From assembly GCA_036924085.1 (NCBI GenBank), contig JAVGWX010000019.1, positions 12,266,196-12,330,195 of the forward strand: 64,000 bases of DNA, given 5' to 3'. Both the position numbers and the translations under genes were made by a program. The DNA is from Ariolimax columbianus (lineage: Eukaryota; Mollusca; Gastropoda; Stylommatophora; Arionidae). Under the pieces are notes generated by a model. It was given only the letters and a program-made list of their open reading frames with translations, did not search any database and was not told the DNA's origin. Every line of letters begins with the position of its first letter. Within the stretch, counting starts at the first letter, position 1. This document shows, one piece after another, positions 11,353 to 23,391 of this stretch.

Positions 11353-11597
11353 AAATTTTGCGGTCGCCTTATTTCTCTATTACCCGAGGCGGTGTGCGTT
11401 GCACTTTGTATTTATTTTGCGCCTGTCGGCCCAGTGCATCCGACTTCGGCCTTCATTTTATGTAAGGGTCTGCTTCCTCCTGCATTTTCTAAAGCTTTGC
11501 TTCTCCAGGGTAACGGCCGGTGCTGTGATGGGGAGCGAACCCAGTACTTTCCGGTTTTAAGCCATGTCATTTAACCACTGGCCCACACCGTCCCCTC
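11353..11597 (-). mobile_element. tRNA-derived SINE, family 1
   Basis: Reverse strand begins GGGGACGGTGTGGGCCAGTG, with an A box in the tRNA-like head (AGTGGTTAAATG), a B box like GGGTTCGCTCCCC, then a conserved body (GAAAATGCAGGAGGAAGCAG, TGCACTGGGCCGACAGGCGC) and an end near GGCGACCGCAAAATTT. Other copies lie at 15181, 39241 (split) and 52944. SINEs are transcribed by RNA polymerase III and moved by a partner LINE. No clear TSD here. Confidence 0.8.
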
Positions 11598-11859
11598 GTT
11601 GATTGATTTCATTATTTGTCATCCATTCCCTACCACCCCAAACAATAAATATACATGTAATGTTTCCACTACATGTGTTTTCGAGCCTCTGTGATAATTC
11701 TTTCATCGTTATGTTTCGGGGTAGAAGTGTATTCAGGGTCAGGTGAAACATATTGATTAAGTCCATAGCTAGCGTCACCATTCGTTCTCATTGAAACAGT
11801 CTGCGCTACAGCAATCTGGCCCACGAGGTCGAAGATCGGCATTGTAATCATCAGACAGG

Positions 11860-12050
11860 TAAGCTTTATGACGAATCTCACATTACACTACAGCCAGGAA
11901 TCAGGTCCACAATTTCAAGTACTCCTTTAGATGTAGCCGGAGCCACTGCAACATGCTACTAATGAAACGTTAAGAGTTAACTCCAATTAGCAAGAGTAGC
12001 CCCTAACAACTACACGACAGCAGTATTGTACCTCACAGCACGGCCTAGAG
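11860..12050 (+). repeat. Dispersed repeat copy (CATTACACTACAGCCAGGAA family)
   Basis: Shares CATTACACTACAGCCAGGAA, then GTAGCCGGAGCCACTGCAAC, GTTAAGAGTTAACTC and a similar order of blocks with 24880-25080. No coding sign, TIR or A/B box is visible. It may be an unclassified non-autonomous element. Confidence 0.5.
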
Positions 12051-12114
12051 AGCTCTTGTTACCCGACGTCCGGAGTTACCGGTATCAGGCCTTTACTTCA
12101 CTACTATCTGGCTG

Positions 12115-12238
12115 TAGCGGACTGTAGCGGGTTGCAGCGGGTTGTGGCGAGTTAAAAGAGTTGTGGCGAGTTCAGCGGGTTGTAGCGGGTTGCAGCGAGT
12201 TGTAGCGGGTTGCAGCGAGTTGTAGCGGGTTGTTGCTG
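12115..12238. repeat. ~11/22-bp minisatellite
   Basis: Repeated GTTGTAGCGG and GTTGCAGCGA type units, about 11 copies, imperfect. No gene is visible between 12051 and 12463 apart from this tract. Confidence 0.75.
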
Positions 12239-12462
12239 ATTCCGTAAATCCCGGGGCGTAGTAATGATGGTGGATAATTGCGCTCCTGGAATGTTAGGGT
12301 CTAACCTATCTTTGGCAAAAGAATCTCAAAGCTTTTGTGCACGACGTCTTTAGCTAGACCTGCCACCTGCAGATTAGCCTCTTCGGTTTGAGAAAGGAAG
12401 CTCTAGTAACAGTATGCTATTTATGATGCACGAATCAAAGAGCGAATTATTTGGAGTTTTTT

Positions 12463-12892
12463 TTTAATTCAGAAAAAGACAAATCAGAATCATGAACAAA
12501 AAGAAGAGATATATAAGAAGAAGACAAAGACGAAGAAGAAGAAGAAGAAGAAGAAGAAGAAGAAAACGAAGAAGAACAACAACAAGAAGAAGAAGAAGAG
12601 AAGAAGAAGAAGAAGAAGAGGAAGAAGATAAAGATGAAGTAGAAGTAGAAGATTAAGAAAGAGAAGAAGAAGAAAATGAAAAATAAGATCAAGAGTAGAA
12701 GAATAAGTAGAGGAGAAGAAAAGGAGAAGAAGAAGACGAAGAAGAAGGAGAAGAAGCAGAGAATAGGAACAAGGTAACAAGAAATAGAGGAAGAAGAAGA
12801 AGAAGAAGAAGAAGAAGAAGAAGAAGAAGAAGAAGAAGAAGAAGAACAACAACAACAACAACAACAGAAACAAAACAAGAAGAAGAATACTT
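12463..12892. repeat. GAA-rich purine tract
   Basis: About 400 bases of imperfect GAAGAA/GAAAAG units, with a pure block near 12793-12846. It produces poly-F/poly-S minus-strand frames that are not genes. It could be an expanded LINE/SINE tail like that at 3406-3530, but no element body is recognisable beside it. Confidence 0.85.
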
Positions 12893-13526
12893 CGAGAGAA
12901 AATTCTATCTGAGAGCAGACAAATCGTCAGAGCATTGACTCTCTTGTTATTGCTGAGTCAACGATATGTTGTGTTTCGCTGTTTTGTCAGTGTACCTCTG
13001 ATGAGACAAAACCAGACAGGTGAGATGGTCTACCTTTGTAATAGGTGAGAGAGACGTAAAGTAGGAAGAAATCGATGCCCGTGTGTTTGGAATCGGATTA
13101 GTCTTGTCTGCTTCACTATGGAAGCAGTGCCCGAGAGATGAGACAGGCTCGGGTGAAGACTGATGTGTTTGTTAATATAGAGGTTATAATCACAACGAAT
13201 AGAATGAGACAGACAGAACAAACCATTCATTCACGTTTTCTTTTTTTCCCTGTTTTTTGGTGTTTATTTGGAGACGAGTTATACCTTCTTTTATTCCTGT
13301 ATCATATTTGAGGTAGTATTTTATGTATATCTTTCTTTCAAACACACAATGATGGTGCGCGATTAGCAGAATTGATAACAGAGGATACAAAAAAGCAAGA
13401 ATGTCCTTTGTAATGTTGAAAATCATATGGTTTAATAAAATTATCAATATCCATACCAAGGTAAGGATTTTCAAGACTAATGTGAAATATTGCATTTGAT
13501 AGACAGCAGAAACATGGCGGATCATC
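12893..13526. other. No recognisable feature
   Basis: Unassigned DNA. The minus open frame at 13190-13534 shows no motif I recognise. Confidence 0.45.
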
Positions 13527-14593
13527 GAAGTCATTACCAGGAGAGAGATCCGCCCAAAGTCATTACCAGGAGAGAGATCCGCCCAAAGTCATTACCAGGA
13601 GAGAGATCCGCCCAAAGTCATTACCAGGAGAGAGATCCGCCCGAAGTCATTACCAGGAGAGAGATCCGCCCGAAGTCATTACCAGGAGAGAGATCCGCCC
13701 GAAGTCATTACCAGGAGAAAGATCCGCCCAAAGTCATTACCAGGAGAGAGATCCGCCCAAAGTCATTACCAGGAGAGAGATCCGCCCAAAGTCATTACCA
13801 GTAGAGAGATCCGCCCAAAGTCATTACCAGTAGAGAGATCCGCCCAAAGTCATTACCAGGAGAGAGATCCGCCCGAAGTCATTACCAGGAGAGAGATCCG
13901 CCCAAAGTCATTACCAGGAGAGAGATCCGCCCGAAGTCATTACCAGGAGAGACATCCGCCCAAAGTCATTACCAGGAGAGAGATCCGCCCAAAGTCATTA
14001 CCAGGAGAGAGATCCGCCCAAAGTCATTACCAGGAGAGAGATCCGCCTAAAGTCATTACCAGGAGAGAGATCCGCCCGAAGTCATTACCAGGAGAAAGAT
14101 CCGCCCAAAGTCATTACCAGGAGAAAGATCTGCATGAAGTCATTACCAGAAGAGAGATCCGCCCGAAGTCATTACCAGGAGAGAGATCCGCCTGAAGTCA
14201 TTACCAGGAGACAGATCCGCCCAAAGTCATTACCAGGAGAAAGATCTGCATGAAGTCATTACCAGGAGATGGATCCGCCCGAAGTTATTACCAGAAGAGA
14301 GATCCGCCCGAAGTAATTACCAGGCGACAGATCCACCCTCAGTCATTTCCAGGAGAGCGATCCGCCCAAAGTGATTACCAGGAGAAAGATCTGCACGAAG
14401 TCATTACCAGGAGAGAGATCCGCCCGTAGTAATTATCAGGAGACTGATCCGCCCAAAGTCATTACCAGGAGAGAGATCCGCCCAAAGTCATTACCAGGAG
14501 AAAGATCTGCACGAAGTCATTACCTGGAGAGAGATCCGCCCGAAGTCATTATCAGGAGAGATATCTACGCGAAGTCATTACCAGGAGAGAGAT
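13527..14593. repeat. 29-bp satellite, about 37 copies
   Basis: Units of form ATTACCAGGAGAGAGATCCG plus CCCAAAGTC. Homogeneous up to about 14120, then increasingly variable (GATCTGCATGAAG and GATCTGCACGAAG units, CAGATCCACCC). Frame rotates each unit (period 29), giving repeat ORFs at 13490-13804 and 14371-14595 that are not genes. Confidence 0.95.
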
Positions 14594-15172
14594 GACAAAT
14601 TTTATCAACAAGTCATTTGAATATTGTATATATATATAAATCAAATGCATGTCCAGATGGAAGATCGGCTCGTTCGGTCATCCCATGATACTGTCACTTT
14701 GTCATTTTCTCCTGTGACTTTAAAATGCAGAACGATTCACCTTCCGAGCACGAGGGCGACCGAATGAAAGGTGGATAGATGACTTAAAAACGATATCAAC
14801 ACGGGTTGATGACATCAGACACGACGCATATGGCCCAGGAGGACTAAGGCTCCCCCAAAACGGTCAACACTGTCGCTAACTATCAACAAATCTATTATGA
14901 TAATTATTTCCCTTCGGCTGTTCATTCAACTACACGCACGTGCGTGTTGGAGAGAACAGGACAAAGACACATGGAGCAGGACATTTTAGAAATAATTCGG
15001 TGTTGGAAATGCTAAGCATCATGAACAACACAAGACAGTATCATCAGACAATATGTATCGTGGAATCCATATGGGGAAAAAAAGTCAAACGAAGGTCAGA
15101 GAACACATAACAAACCCAGGGGCTACTACAAGACCTGCATGGCAAATCTGAAAATAAATAGAACAAATATCC
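14594..15172. other. Mostly unassigned; weak LINE-tail-like stretch at 14718-14880
   Basis: Around 14755-14800 the plus strand reads GRPNERWIDDLKTI, similar in style to the GRP-RW-DD motif after the polymerase in several LINE clades. The match is short and I treat it as possible only. The rest shows nothing recognisable. Confidence 0.3.
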
Positions 15173-15442
15173 CAGAACATGGGGACGGCGTGGTCTAGTG
15201 GTTAAGTGGCACGGCTCACAACCAGAAGGTGCTGGGTTCGATCCCTATCACAGCACCGGCCGTTACCCCGGGGAAGCAAACCCTTAGAAAATGCAGGAGG
15301 AAGCAGACCCTTACATAAAATGCATGCTGAAGTCGGATGCACTGGGCCGACAAGCGTAACATAAAAACCACAGTGTAAAGAACACACGCCTTGGGGAATA
15401 GATAAATAAGGCGAACGCAAAAAAAAAAAATCACAGAACATG
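15173..15442 (+). mobile_element. tRNA-derived SINE, family 1, with TSD and poly-A
   Basis: Best-preserved copy of the family. It starts GGGGACGGCGTGGTCTAGTG at 15181, with an A box in TGGTCTAGTGGTTAAG and a B box GGGTTCGATCCC at about 15234-15245. The body carries ACCCCGGGGAAGCAAACCC and TGAAGTCGGATGCACTGGGC, ending AAGGCGAACGC plus an A run to 15430. Flanks carry CAGAACATG at 15173-15181 and 15434-15442, a likely target-site duplication. The minus frames at 15202-15471 are shadows of this element. Confidence 0.88.
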
Positions 15443-15490
15443 TCTTCTTGAAGATCACTTAGGCACCACAATGTAATAGATCGAAGAAGA

Positions 15491-15855
15491 AGACTTTGAC
15501 GTGTGGGTATGTTATCGGTTCATGTATTAGAGACTTTGACGTGTGGGAATGTTATCGGTTCATGTATTAGAGACTTTGACGTGTGGTAATGTTATCGGTC
15601 CATGTATTAGAAATTTGGCGTGTGTGAATGTTATCGGTCCATGTCTTAGAGACTTAGACGTGTGGAAATGTTATCGGTTCATGTATTAGAGACTTTGACG
15701 TGTGGGAATGTTATCGGTTCATGTTTTAGAGACTTTGACGTGTGGGAATGTTATCGGTCTATGTATTAGAGACTTTGACGTGTGGGAATGGTATCTGTTC
15801 ATGTATTAGAGACTTTAACGTGTGCGAATTGTATCGTTCGTTGTATTAAATCACA
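15491..15855. repeat. 40-bp satellite A, 9 copies
   Basis: Units GACTTTGACGTGTGGGAATG plus TTATCGGTTCATGTATTAGA, starting near 15492 and recurring every 40 bases. The last units decay (AACGTGTGCGAATTGTATCG). Not coding. Confidence 0.92.
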
Positions 15856-15989
15856 GATCGACAACTTACAGAACGGGACGGTTTGCCAGCCGAGAATACA
15901 GTGGGACTCGGGCGGGCGGTGACATGCCGTACCATTGGATAACTTTATCGTTAATTCTGAATGAATTATCGGCATTTCGTAACTAAATC

Positions 15990-16316
15990 ACGTCACAAAT
16001 ATGACAGTTCTGGACACTGTCAAGCTAGAGGTTGGAAAATATGAAGACCTATTTACTATGGTGAAAGCACGAAAGCTTACATCATATGATCATGTTTCAA
16101 GATCGGCTTATTTGATCAAATCGATCCTGAAAGTTAATATGCCTGGGAAGCATAAGAGTGGGAGGCAGAAAAAGATGGGAAGACAACATCAGAGAGTGGA
16201 AGGGAAGGTCCATAGCTAGAGCAAATATCCTGGCACAAGACCGAGTGAAGTGGCTGGAGTTGGTCCAACAATCTGCAGTATTGGTGCCCCAATGACCTTT
16301 CAGGTTACGAGACATT
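15990..16316 (+). pseudogene. LINE C-terminal fragment (RTE-like)
   Basis: Plus frame reads YEDLFTMVKARKLTSYDHVS, then KSILKVNMPGKHKSGRQKK. After a frameshift near 16180 it reads WEDNIREWKGRSIARANIL, QDRVKWLELVQQSAVLVPQ, a stop, then PFRLRD. The order KxRKL-YxHV, GRQ/RKKxWEDNI-EW, DR-KWxxLV and RLRD is a recurring C-terminal pattern of mollusc and fish LINEs as I know them. The frameshift and stop make it dead. It is a different lineage from the 50.5 kb copies (no MEGMVPG block). Confidence 0.8.
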
Positions 16317-17002
16317 ATGATGATGAATTGTAAATTTGTTTTATTACTTTTCGCTGTTCTTTCCGTGTTTTATTACACATGTTTGATCAATATTATTCCG
16401 CAGTTTCGTAGTGTTCAATCTCATCAAGTCATATTTTGTTTATTTTAGCTATTGTTCTTACGAGTGACCCAGTAGGGCCTATTATTCAAAAGCTGAATAC
16501 ATCTCATGGCCGGACGCGGTCTCAACAAATTTATTATGCGAGTAATTAAGATCTAATGTGGCTGGCAGAGCTATTTTGACGTGAGTATTTGACCATGACG
16601 ACATGAGTTCAAATCATCGATAATTTATTGGATTTTTCTATCACATGTATAATGAAAATCTAGATTGTTAGGTTCATGGCGAGTGCAATTGTCCATTATT
16701 CATCTGCCCAAGACACCCTACTTGTGATCACAGCGACAGGTTCATAGCGACTGATTGGGCAATCGGCCTTTATAAGGCACACATTACTGTAACCAGCTAA
16801 CAACTTCACAAGGCAGTCACTGTTCTGGAATCCGCATGTCACGAAGAGAAGGGACAAACGAAAACACCCACGGAGAAGGAAATTCGAGACAAATGTATAG
16901 TGCATTAACTCATGGCATTGCGCTTTTGTCATCTGAAGGTCCGGCCTGTTTGAACTCTGGATTATCCATTACTTCACTTTATTTTCTATTATTTATTATA
17001 TG
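16317..17002. other. No recognisable feature
   Basis: AT-rich unassigned DNA. Short frames at 16696-16932 (minus) and 16836-17081 (plus) have no recognisable motif. Confidence 0.45.
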
Positions 17003-17918
17003 CGAGGAGTGTTCAAATCAAACCGGGACTTTTTGTTCTAGTTTTACCTTAACGGGTTATAGTGTGCAGGAATTACTATAATTAGTTAGGAACACTGCTA
17101 GGTGGTTCACTTGCCATGAGTCAGTCAGATGACAGATAGATAAAAATGGCGGACAACGCTGTCAGTGCTTACATGGAACAGCGTGCTGTGATAACGTTTC
17201 TTGTGAAAGAAGGCGGACAACCTGCGGAAGTTTACAGAAGACTTCATTCACAATACGGTGATGAGACACTCAGCAGCGGTAAGACATTTGAATGGTGTAA
17301 ACGTTCTAGAGAAGGCCGTACATCTGTGAGTGAATATCTCGGCCATGTTGCTCTGAACCCACCACAATCATTCTTGAGAATATTCAGGTTGCAGAACGCC
17401 TTCTCCTGGATGTTGATTTTTCTACCCCACGGTGCCACCGTCAACAGTGAACAAATTACAACGCATTTTGAGTGATGTGCATAACCGTCTGCGGAAAAAA
17501 TGCCATGTTTTTATCACAAAAGGCGTCCTGCTCTTGCAAGATAACGCTCCACCTTATACGGTTAACCGCACTATGTACCATCTGCAGCAGCTCGGTTGAG
17601 ATGTATTGCCACATCCACCTTGCAGGCTAGACCTGGCTCCAAGCTTTTTCAACTTGTTTGGACCGCTAAAATAATTCTTTATGGGAGGTAAACTTTTCAG
17701 CACTGATGATGAAGGGAAACAGGCTGTCCTGGATTGGTTCAGACATACTGACAAATCTTACTACGCTGAAGCTTTTCAAGCATAACTTAAACGCTGGGGT
17801 AAGTGCGAAAGCGTAGATCGTGATTATATCAACAATTAAATGGCATCTTGACAACTTGAAAAATGTTTGTTTTTTCAATACAAAAAAAAAGTTTTGGTTT
17901 GACTTGAACCCCCATCGT
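17003..17918 (+). mobile_element. Mariner-family transposon with internal deletion, inactivated
   Basis: Left end GCGAGGAGTGTTCAAATCAA at about 17003; inverted counterpart TTGACTTGAACCCCCATCGT ends near 17918. The transposase starts at 17146 (MADNAVSAYMEQRAVITFLV), with KEGGQPAEVYRRL and GDETLSSGKTFEWCKR forming the first helix-turn-helix. The GDETW catalytic block is missing. In another frame the C-terminal half follows: LLLQDNAPPYTVNRT with its catalytic Asp codon at 17540-17542, VLPHPPCRLDLAPSFFNLF, FSTDDEGKQAVLDWF and LKRWGKCESVDRDYI. Stops and the frame change confirm inactivation. Its ~915 bp against the usual ~1.3 kb fits loss of the middle. Confidence 0.9.
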
Positions 17919-18294
17919 GTCTTACCCAAATACAGACAAATATTTGTCTTTTGATCGTTTTCACAAATAAACATTTTTCATTATCGAATGACATAAACAA
18001 ATTGCATGTTGAACAAACACTGAAGAGCAGAATTGGCACATGTAGAAAGGGAGCATATAACATAAGCTCATGCCCACATTGCTACCGCTGTCTTGTCTCC
18101 TTGGCTCCATTACAACCACATGACACCTAAGCTGATCCTTTTATCTGTTGTTACGGAAAATCACTTTATCGCCAACTGAATTGTCTCCTATAGCATTGCC
18201 TTTATCATTGCGTCACTTCCCGCTACTTCCGGCTTATTTAGCAAGCTGAGACCTGGTCAAACGACTTTTCTAACACGGCATAGCGATTGCAAGG
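17919..18294. other. No recognisable feature
   Basis: Unassigned DNA between a mariner and the large 40-bp satellite. Confidence 0.45.
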
Positions 18295-20300
18295 TCTAAA
18301 ATAGGGCTGCCTTCAAATGTACTTTAGCAGTCTGGCTAACATATGACTGCCTTCCAATTTACATTAGTCGTGTGGTTAACATATGACTGCCTTCCTATTT
18401 ACATTAGTCGTGCGGTTAATACAGGGCTACTTTCCCTATTTATATTAGTCGTGTGGTTAACATATGACTACCTTCCCATTTGCATTAGTCGTGCGGTTAA
18501 TACAGGGCTACTTTTCTATTTACATTAGTCGTGTGGTTAACATATGCCTACCTTACCATTTACATTAGTGGTGTTCTTAATACAGGGCTACGTTTTTCAT
18601 GTACATTAGTCGTGTGGTTAATACAGGGCTACCTTCCCATTTACATAAGTCGTGTGGTTAATACAGGGCTACCTTCCCATTTACATTAGTCGTGTGGTTA
18701 ATACAGGGCTACCTTCCCATTTACATAAGTCGTGTGGTTAACATATGACTACCTTCCCATTTACATTAGTCGTGCGGTTAATACAGGGCTACTTTCCTAT
18801 TTACATTAGTCGCGTAGTTAATCCAGGGTTACTTTCCTATTTGCATTAGTCGTGCGGTTAATATAGGGCTACTTTCCTATCTACATTAGTCGTGCGGTTA
18901 ATACAAGGCTACTTTCCTATTTACATTAGTCGCGTGGTTAACATAAGACTACCTTCCCATTTATATTAGTCGTGTGGTTTACATATGACTACCTTCCCAT
19001 TTACATTAGTCGTCTGGTTAATACAGGGCTACTTTCCTATTTACATTAGCCTGTGGTTGAAACAGGGCTACTTTCCTATTTACATTAATCGCGTGGTTAA
19101 CATATGACTACCTGACCATTTACATTAGTCATGTGGTTAATACAGGGCTACTTTTTCATTTACATTAGTCGTGTTGTTAATATAGGGCTACATTCCCAAT
19201 TACATTAGTCGTACGGTTAATACAGGGCTACCTTCCCATTTACATTAGTCGTGTCGTTAACATAGGGCTACCTTCCGATTTACATTAGTCGTATCGTTAA
19301 TACAGGGCTACCTTCCCATTTACATAAGTCTTGTGGTTAATACAGGGCTTCCTTCCCATTTACATTAGTCGCGTGGTTAATACAGGGCTACTTTTCTATT
19401 TACATTAGTCGTGGGGTTAATACGGCGCTACTTTCCTATTTACATTAGTCGTGCGGTTAATTCAGGGCTACTTTCCTATTTACATTAGTCGTGCGGTTAA
19501 TACAGGGCTACTTTCCTATTTACATTAGTCGCGTGGTTAATATATAACTACCTTCCCATTTACATTAGTCGTGTGGTTTACATATGACTACCTTCCCATT
19601 TACATTAGTCGTGTGGTTAATACAGGGCTACTTTCCTATTTACATTAGTCTGCGGTTAATACATGGCTACTTTCCTTTTTACATTACTCGTGTGGTTAAC
19701 AAATGACTACCTTACCATTTACATTAGTCGTGTGGTTAATACAGGGCTACTTTTTCATTTACATTAGTCGTGTGGTTAATATAAGGCTACCTTCCCATTT
19801 ACATAAGTCGTGCGGTTAATACAGGACTACCTTCCTATTTACATTAGTCGTGTCGTTAACATAGGGCTACCTTCCGATTTACATTAGTCGTGTGGTTAAT
19901 ACATGGCTACCTTTCCATTTACATAAGTCGTGTGGTTAATACAGGGCTACCTTCCCATTTACATTAGTCGTGTCGTTAACATAGGGCTACCTTCCCATTT
20001 ACATTAGTTGTGTGATTTATACAGGGCTACTTTCATATTTACTTTAGTCGTGTGGTTAACATAAGATTACTATCATATGTACTTTAGTCATGTGGCTAAT
20101 ATAGTGCTACCTTCAGGTTTGTCTTAGCCTTATGGCTGGCATAGGGATATCTTCACACTTATCTTAGTCTTGTGGCTGGCATAGAGATATCTTTACACTT
20201 ATCTTAGTCTTGTGGCTGGCATTGAGATATCTTCACACTTATCTTAGTCTTGGGGCTGACATAGAGATATCTTCACATGTACCTTAGTCATGTGACATTT
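18295..20300. repeat. 40-bp satellite B, about 50 copies, with higher-order structure
   Basis: Units such as GTGTGGTTAATACAGGGCTA plus CTTTCCTATTTACATTAGTC; single-base shifts are rare. Two main variants alternate: ...AATACAGGGCTAC and ...AACATATGACTAC. Groups of variants recur about 599 bases apart (GTGGTTTACATATGAC near 18974 and 19573; TCGTTAACATAGGGC near 19253 and 19851), a 15-unit higher-order repeat. The right edge (about 20100-20290) holds a distinct subtype, TTGTGGCTGGCATAGAGATA. Not coding. Confidence 0.95.
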
Positions 20301-20524
20301 ACCATCAAGCCCTAGATAAACATATCCTCTGTGAAAATTTGAACTTATCAGATATGCTAGTACACAAACAATACTAGTGTTTCAGAGCAAGTAAAGTGTA
20401 TATGTTTATGAAACTTTGCAATAAATAAGTAAACAACTGAGGATGGAGACAGGCGGAGTGCTGCAGCAGAGCGGAACTAGTAAAATTAGCTACCCTGATC
20501 ATTAAAGAGATGGTCAATGACAAA

Positions 20525-20905
20525 ACCAGAACCATCAGTCCATACCCTTCCAGAACCAGCATGAGAACGTGGGGGAGACTTCGACCATTAGTCCATACCC
20601 CTCCAGTACCAGCATGAGTACGCGAGGGAGACTTCGACCATTAGTCCATACCATTCCAGAACCAGCATGAGTACGCAAGGGAGCCTTCGACCATTAGTCC
20701 ATACCCCTCCAGCACCAGCATGAGTACGCGAGGGAGACTTCGACCATTAGTCCATACCCCTCCAGCACCAGCATGAGTACGCGAGGGAGACTTCGACCAT
20801 TAGTCCATACCCCTCCAGCACCAGCATGAGTAATCGAGGGAGACTTCGACCATTAGTCCATACTTCTCCAGCACCAGCATGAGTACGCGAGGGAGACCTC
20901 GGTGA
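20525..20905. repeat. 53-bp satellite, about 7 copies
   Basis: Units CATGAGTACGCGAGGGAGAC plus TTCGACCATTAGTCCATACC and CCTCCAGCACCAG. The minus open frames at 20747-20935 and the end of 20853-21239 are produced by it. Confidence 0.93.
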
Positions 20906-20994
20906 GCTGGAACATTCCAATCGTCCGCTGGTCACTCTGTGACTTAACTACACGACTGGAATGTGAAACTAGTTGTCTACAGACTCTTTTAAGG

Positions 20995-21240
20995 GTCGCT
21001 TTGATCAAGAGGTAAGGTACTCGACTCTCAAAGCGATGAACGGAAACGGTCGGTGATCGAATCTCGCAAGTTTTCAAGTGACCCCTGGTCTCAAGGGTGG
21101 TGAGACCAGAATGCCTGCATTCTAATTTACATCCATTCGTCTTGACTTTGTCTTGCCACTGGACGAAGGTAGTTCGGGACCAGAGAGTGAGGTTGATTAT
21201 CAAAGCAGTATTTACTCCGTTAATCGAAATACAGGACAAG
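20995..21240 (+). mobile_element. Possible tRNA-derived SINE, head only
   Basis: GATCAAGAGGTAAGGTACTCG at 21003-21023 resembles an A box with following stem, and GGTGATCGAATCTCG at 21052-21066 resembles a B box at the right spacing. Body sequence does not match families 1-3. No TSD found, so the call is tentative. Confidence 0.4.
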
Positions 21241-21828
21241 TTACATCATCAAGACAATACCGTATGATTATGCGCCATCATCGCTTGCGATGGGTAACTG
21301 ATCTAATCTAATACTGAACTGTTGTACTGCAAAAAGTGTTACATCTTTTCTATCTATTCATGTTTATTTTCACTGCCTTAATTTGATCACATTCAATTCT
21401 TTTCTATTAATTCCATTTTGGTTTTCTTGTAACAAGAATGTCCTTAAGATAGATACTCATTTATAAACGCATTTCTGATAACAATGTATTTTTCTGTCAT
21501 AAAAACGTGTTAGAGAAAAAAAGACTCCTCCAAGTTAGACGAAATCACGCTAACTTCCAATGCTTAACGAATCCATTTTTGTCCAAAATCAATAGTTTAC
21601 ACACAAAAAACACATCTTCAGGAATAAAAAATGATACGCTGTGACTTGTTGGAGATGTTTTTACCTAGATTTAGGTTTCTCTAATCATTTATCGATCATT
21701 GATTGATTATAAATAACTTCAGATGGTATCAGAAATGACCTATATTTGATTTTGTCAATGCAGATTTAAAGTGTTGTCTACGTCTTGGTTTCCTGGTGTA
21801 GTGGGTTTTGTTTCTTATTTTTTGGACA

Positions 21829-21849
21829 GGGGGGGGGGGGGGGGGGGGG
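21829..21849 (+). repeat. Homopolymer G run
   Basis: 21 consecutive G, followed by AGGGCGGG. It could form a quadruplex. Run length is prone to sequencing error. Confidence 0.9.
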
Positions 21850-23362
21850 AGGGCGGGAAAGAATGATGGATCTACGTTATGTTGTGCCTAGTGACCTTGA
21901 AGACAGTCTGATAAGACAGCTGAACGTTAGTAAGTACTGCATTTCTCCAACAACTGTCTTTCTCAAATGGGCTTGTCATACAATCAGAGACCGTTACGCT
22001 TAACCTATCTGTTTCTCCTTTGTCTTATATCATTCCCCAGCACTATAAGGTTTTCCAGACTCTCCATTCAAATAACGGGCTCTATACACATTATTTCCTT
22101 ATTTTTAATGCATTATTATTTGTTACGATGATTTCCTCAATAACGTCACTTAATTTCCTTGTTTATTACTTACCGTTACAGTATTTCTTCTTTATTGCAT
22201 ACGTAGGTAATAAGACAAAACGATATTTACCTTACAACCACTTAGTCGGGGACAAAGAACGAACGAATAAATGACAGTAACAAATCTATCTATTTTGATG
22301 TGTTGCCTGTTTTCTTGCCTTCGTTGTCCCTAATAAAGGCTTTGTGGCCGACGAGTAGGTACCGTTTTGTTTTTGTTCTGGTGAAGTCACTGAGCCTTTA
22401 TGTGTTTTTATCGACTTTATACCTTCAAATGCTGCTACAAGATTTGATCCGTCGGTGTACTTTATTGAAAAACTACTCGCCTTTACAACCAGGGGTATTG
22501 TTTGGCTGGTTTACTATCTTGACTGTTTGAACTGACGGCATGTATGTTCAAGTGGTAAGTTCTTGTTCACTTATGATAAGCGGATTATTGCGTACGTTTA
22601 GTTCTGAGACTAATTGTGGTTGGACGTATGCTGTTACCTTGATGGATTATCGTACTTGGCATGCGATGTTGTTCCCTTGATGGATTATCGTACTTGGCAT
22701 TCAGTGCGCAACCGAAATCAAACTCCCATGATATATTTTTTATCAGGGGTGATGTTGAAATGTCTTACAACATACACTCCTTTGTTGGGGTTGTTGTAGT
22801 TGACGGTAGTGTTTAAGTAGTATGGATTTACATGTTTTTCTTTAGCCTTGCCTTACTTTTGGCGACGGTACGATGCTAAGAGACGTATTTATTCGGATAC
22901 ATGTTATGTAACATTTGTTCTTTCAATACACAAGATTAAGATATAACGTGCTTATTCATAGCAGAAAGCAAAACAATCGAAAATAGTTTAACACGATTAA
23001 CAAACAAAATAAACAGAAGTTCCATTTCTCCTATTCGTGTTTCAAAGTTTGCTTCAAATATTGGCATACACTGTTTTGTAATTACGATAATGCAAGATAC
23101 GTTTGAATATTTTAGCTATTTCCCTTGGTGATGCCTAAATCCATGTATTATGCAAATATTACGTAGCGTTTATTTCATCTACATGCGCCGTACCGACTGG
23201 CGAGGGCGATGACAGGGCTTCATATTTACCTCTTGTTAGTGCTGTTAATCAATTATGTTTTTGACCAGTGGTATGATGCCAAACTGTCCAGTGTGATCTG
23301 TAGGTCATCTCTCGTGTGTGTATTTTCTAGCAACATCTCCTGCAGACAGCCAGCTAGTACTA

Positions 23363-23391
23363 CCCCCCCCCCCCTCCCCCCCCCCCCCCAA
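23363..23391 (+). repeat. Homopolymer C run
   Basis: Two runs of 12-13 C split by one T. Same caution on length as for the G run. Confidence 0.9.

Noticed and set aside
16836..17081. 81-codon plus frame beside the mariner
   Set aside because: It crosses the mariner left end and has no motif; chance frame.
10565..20905. Regular arrays considered as CRISPR-like
   Set aside because: Units are contiguous with no unique spacers between them, and the DNA is clearly eukaryotic.
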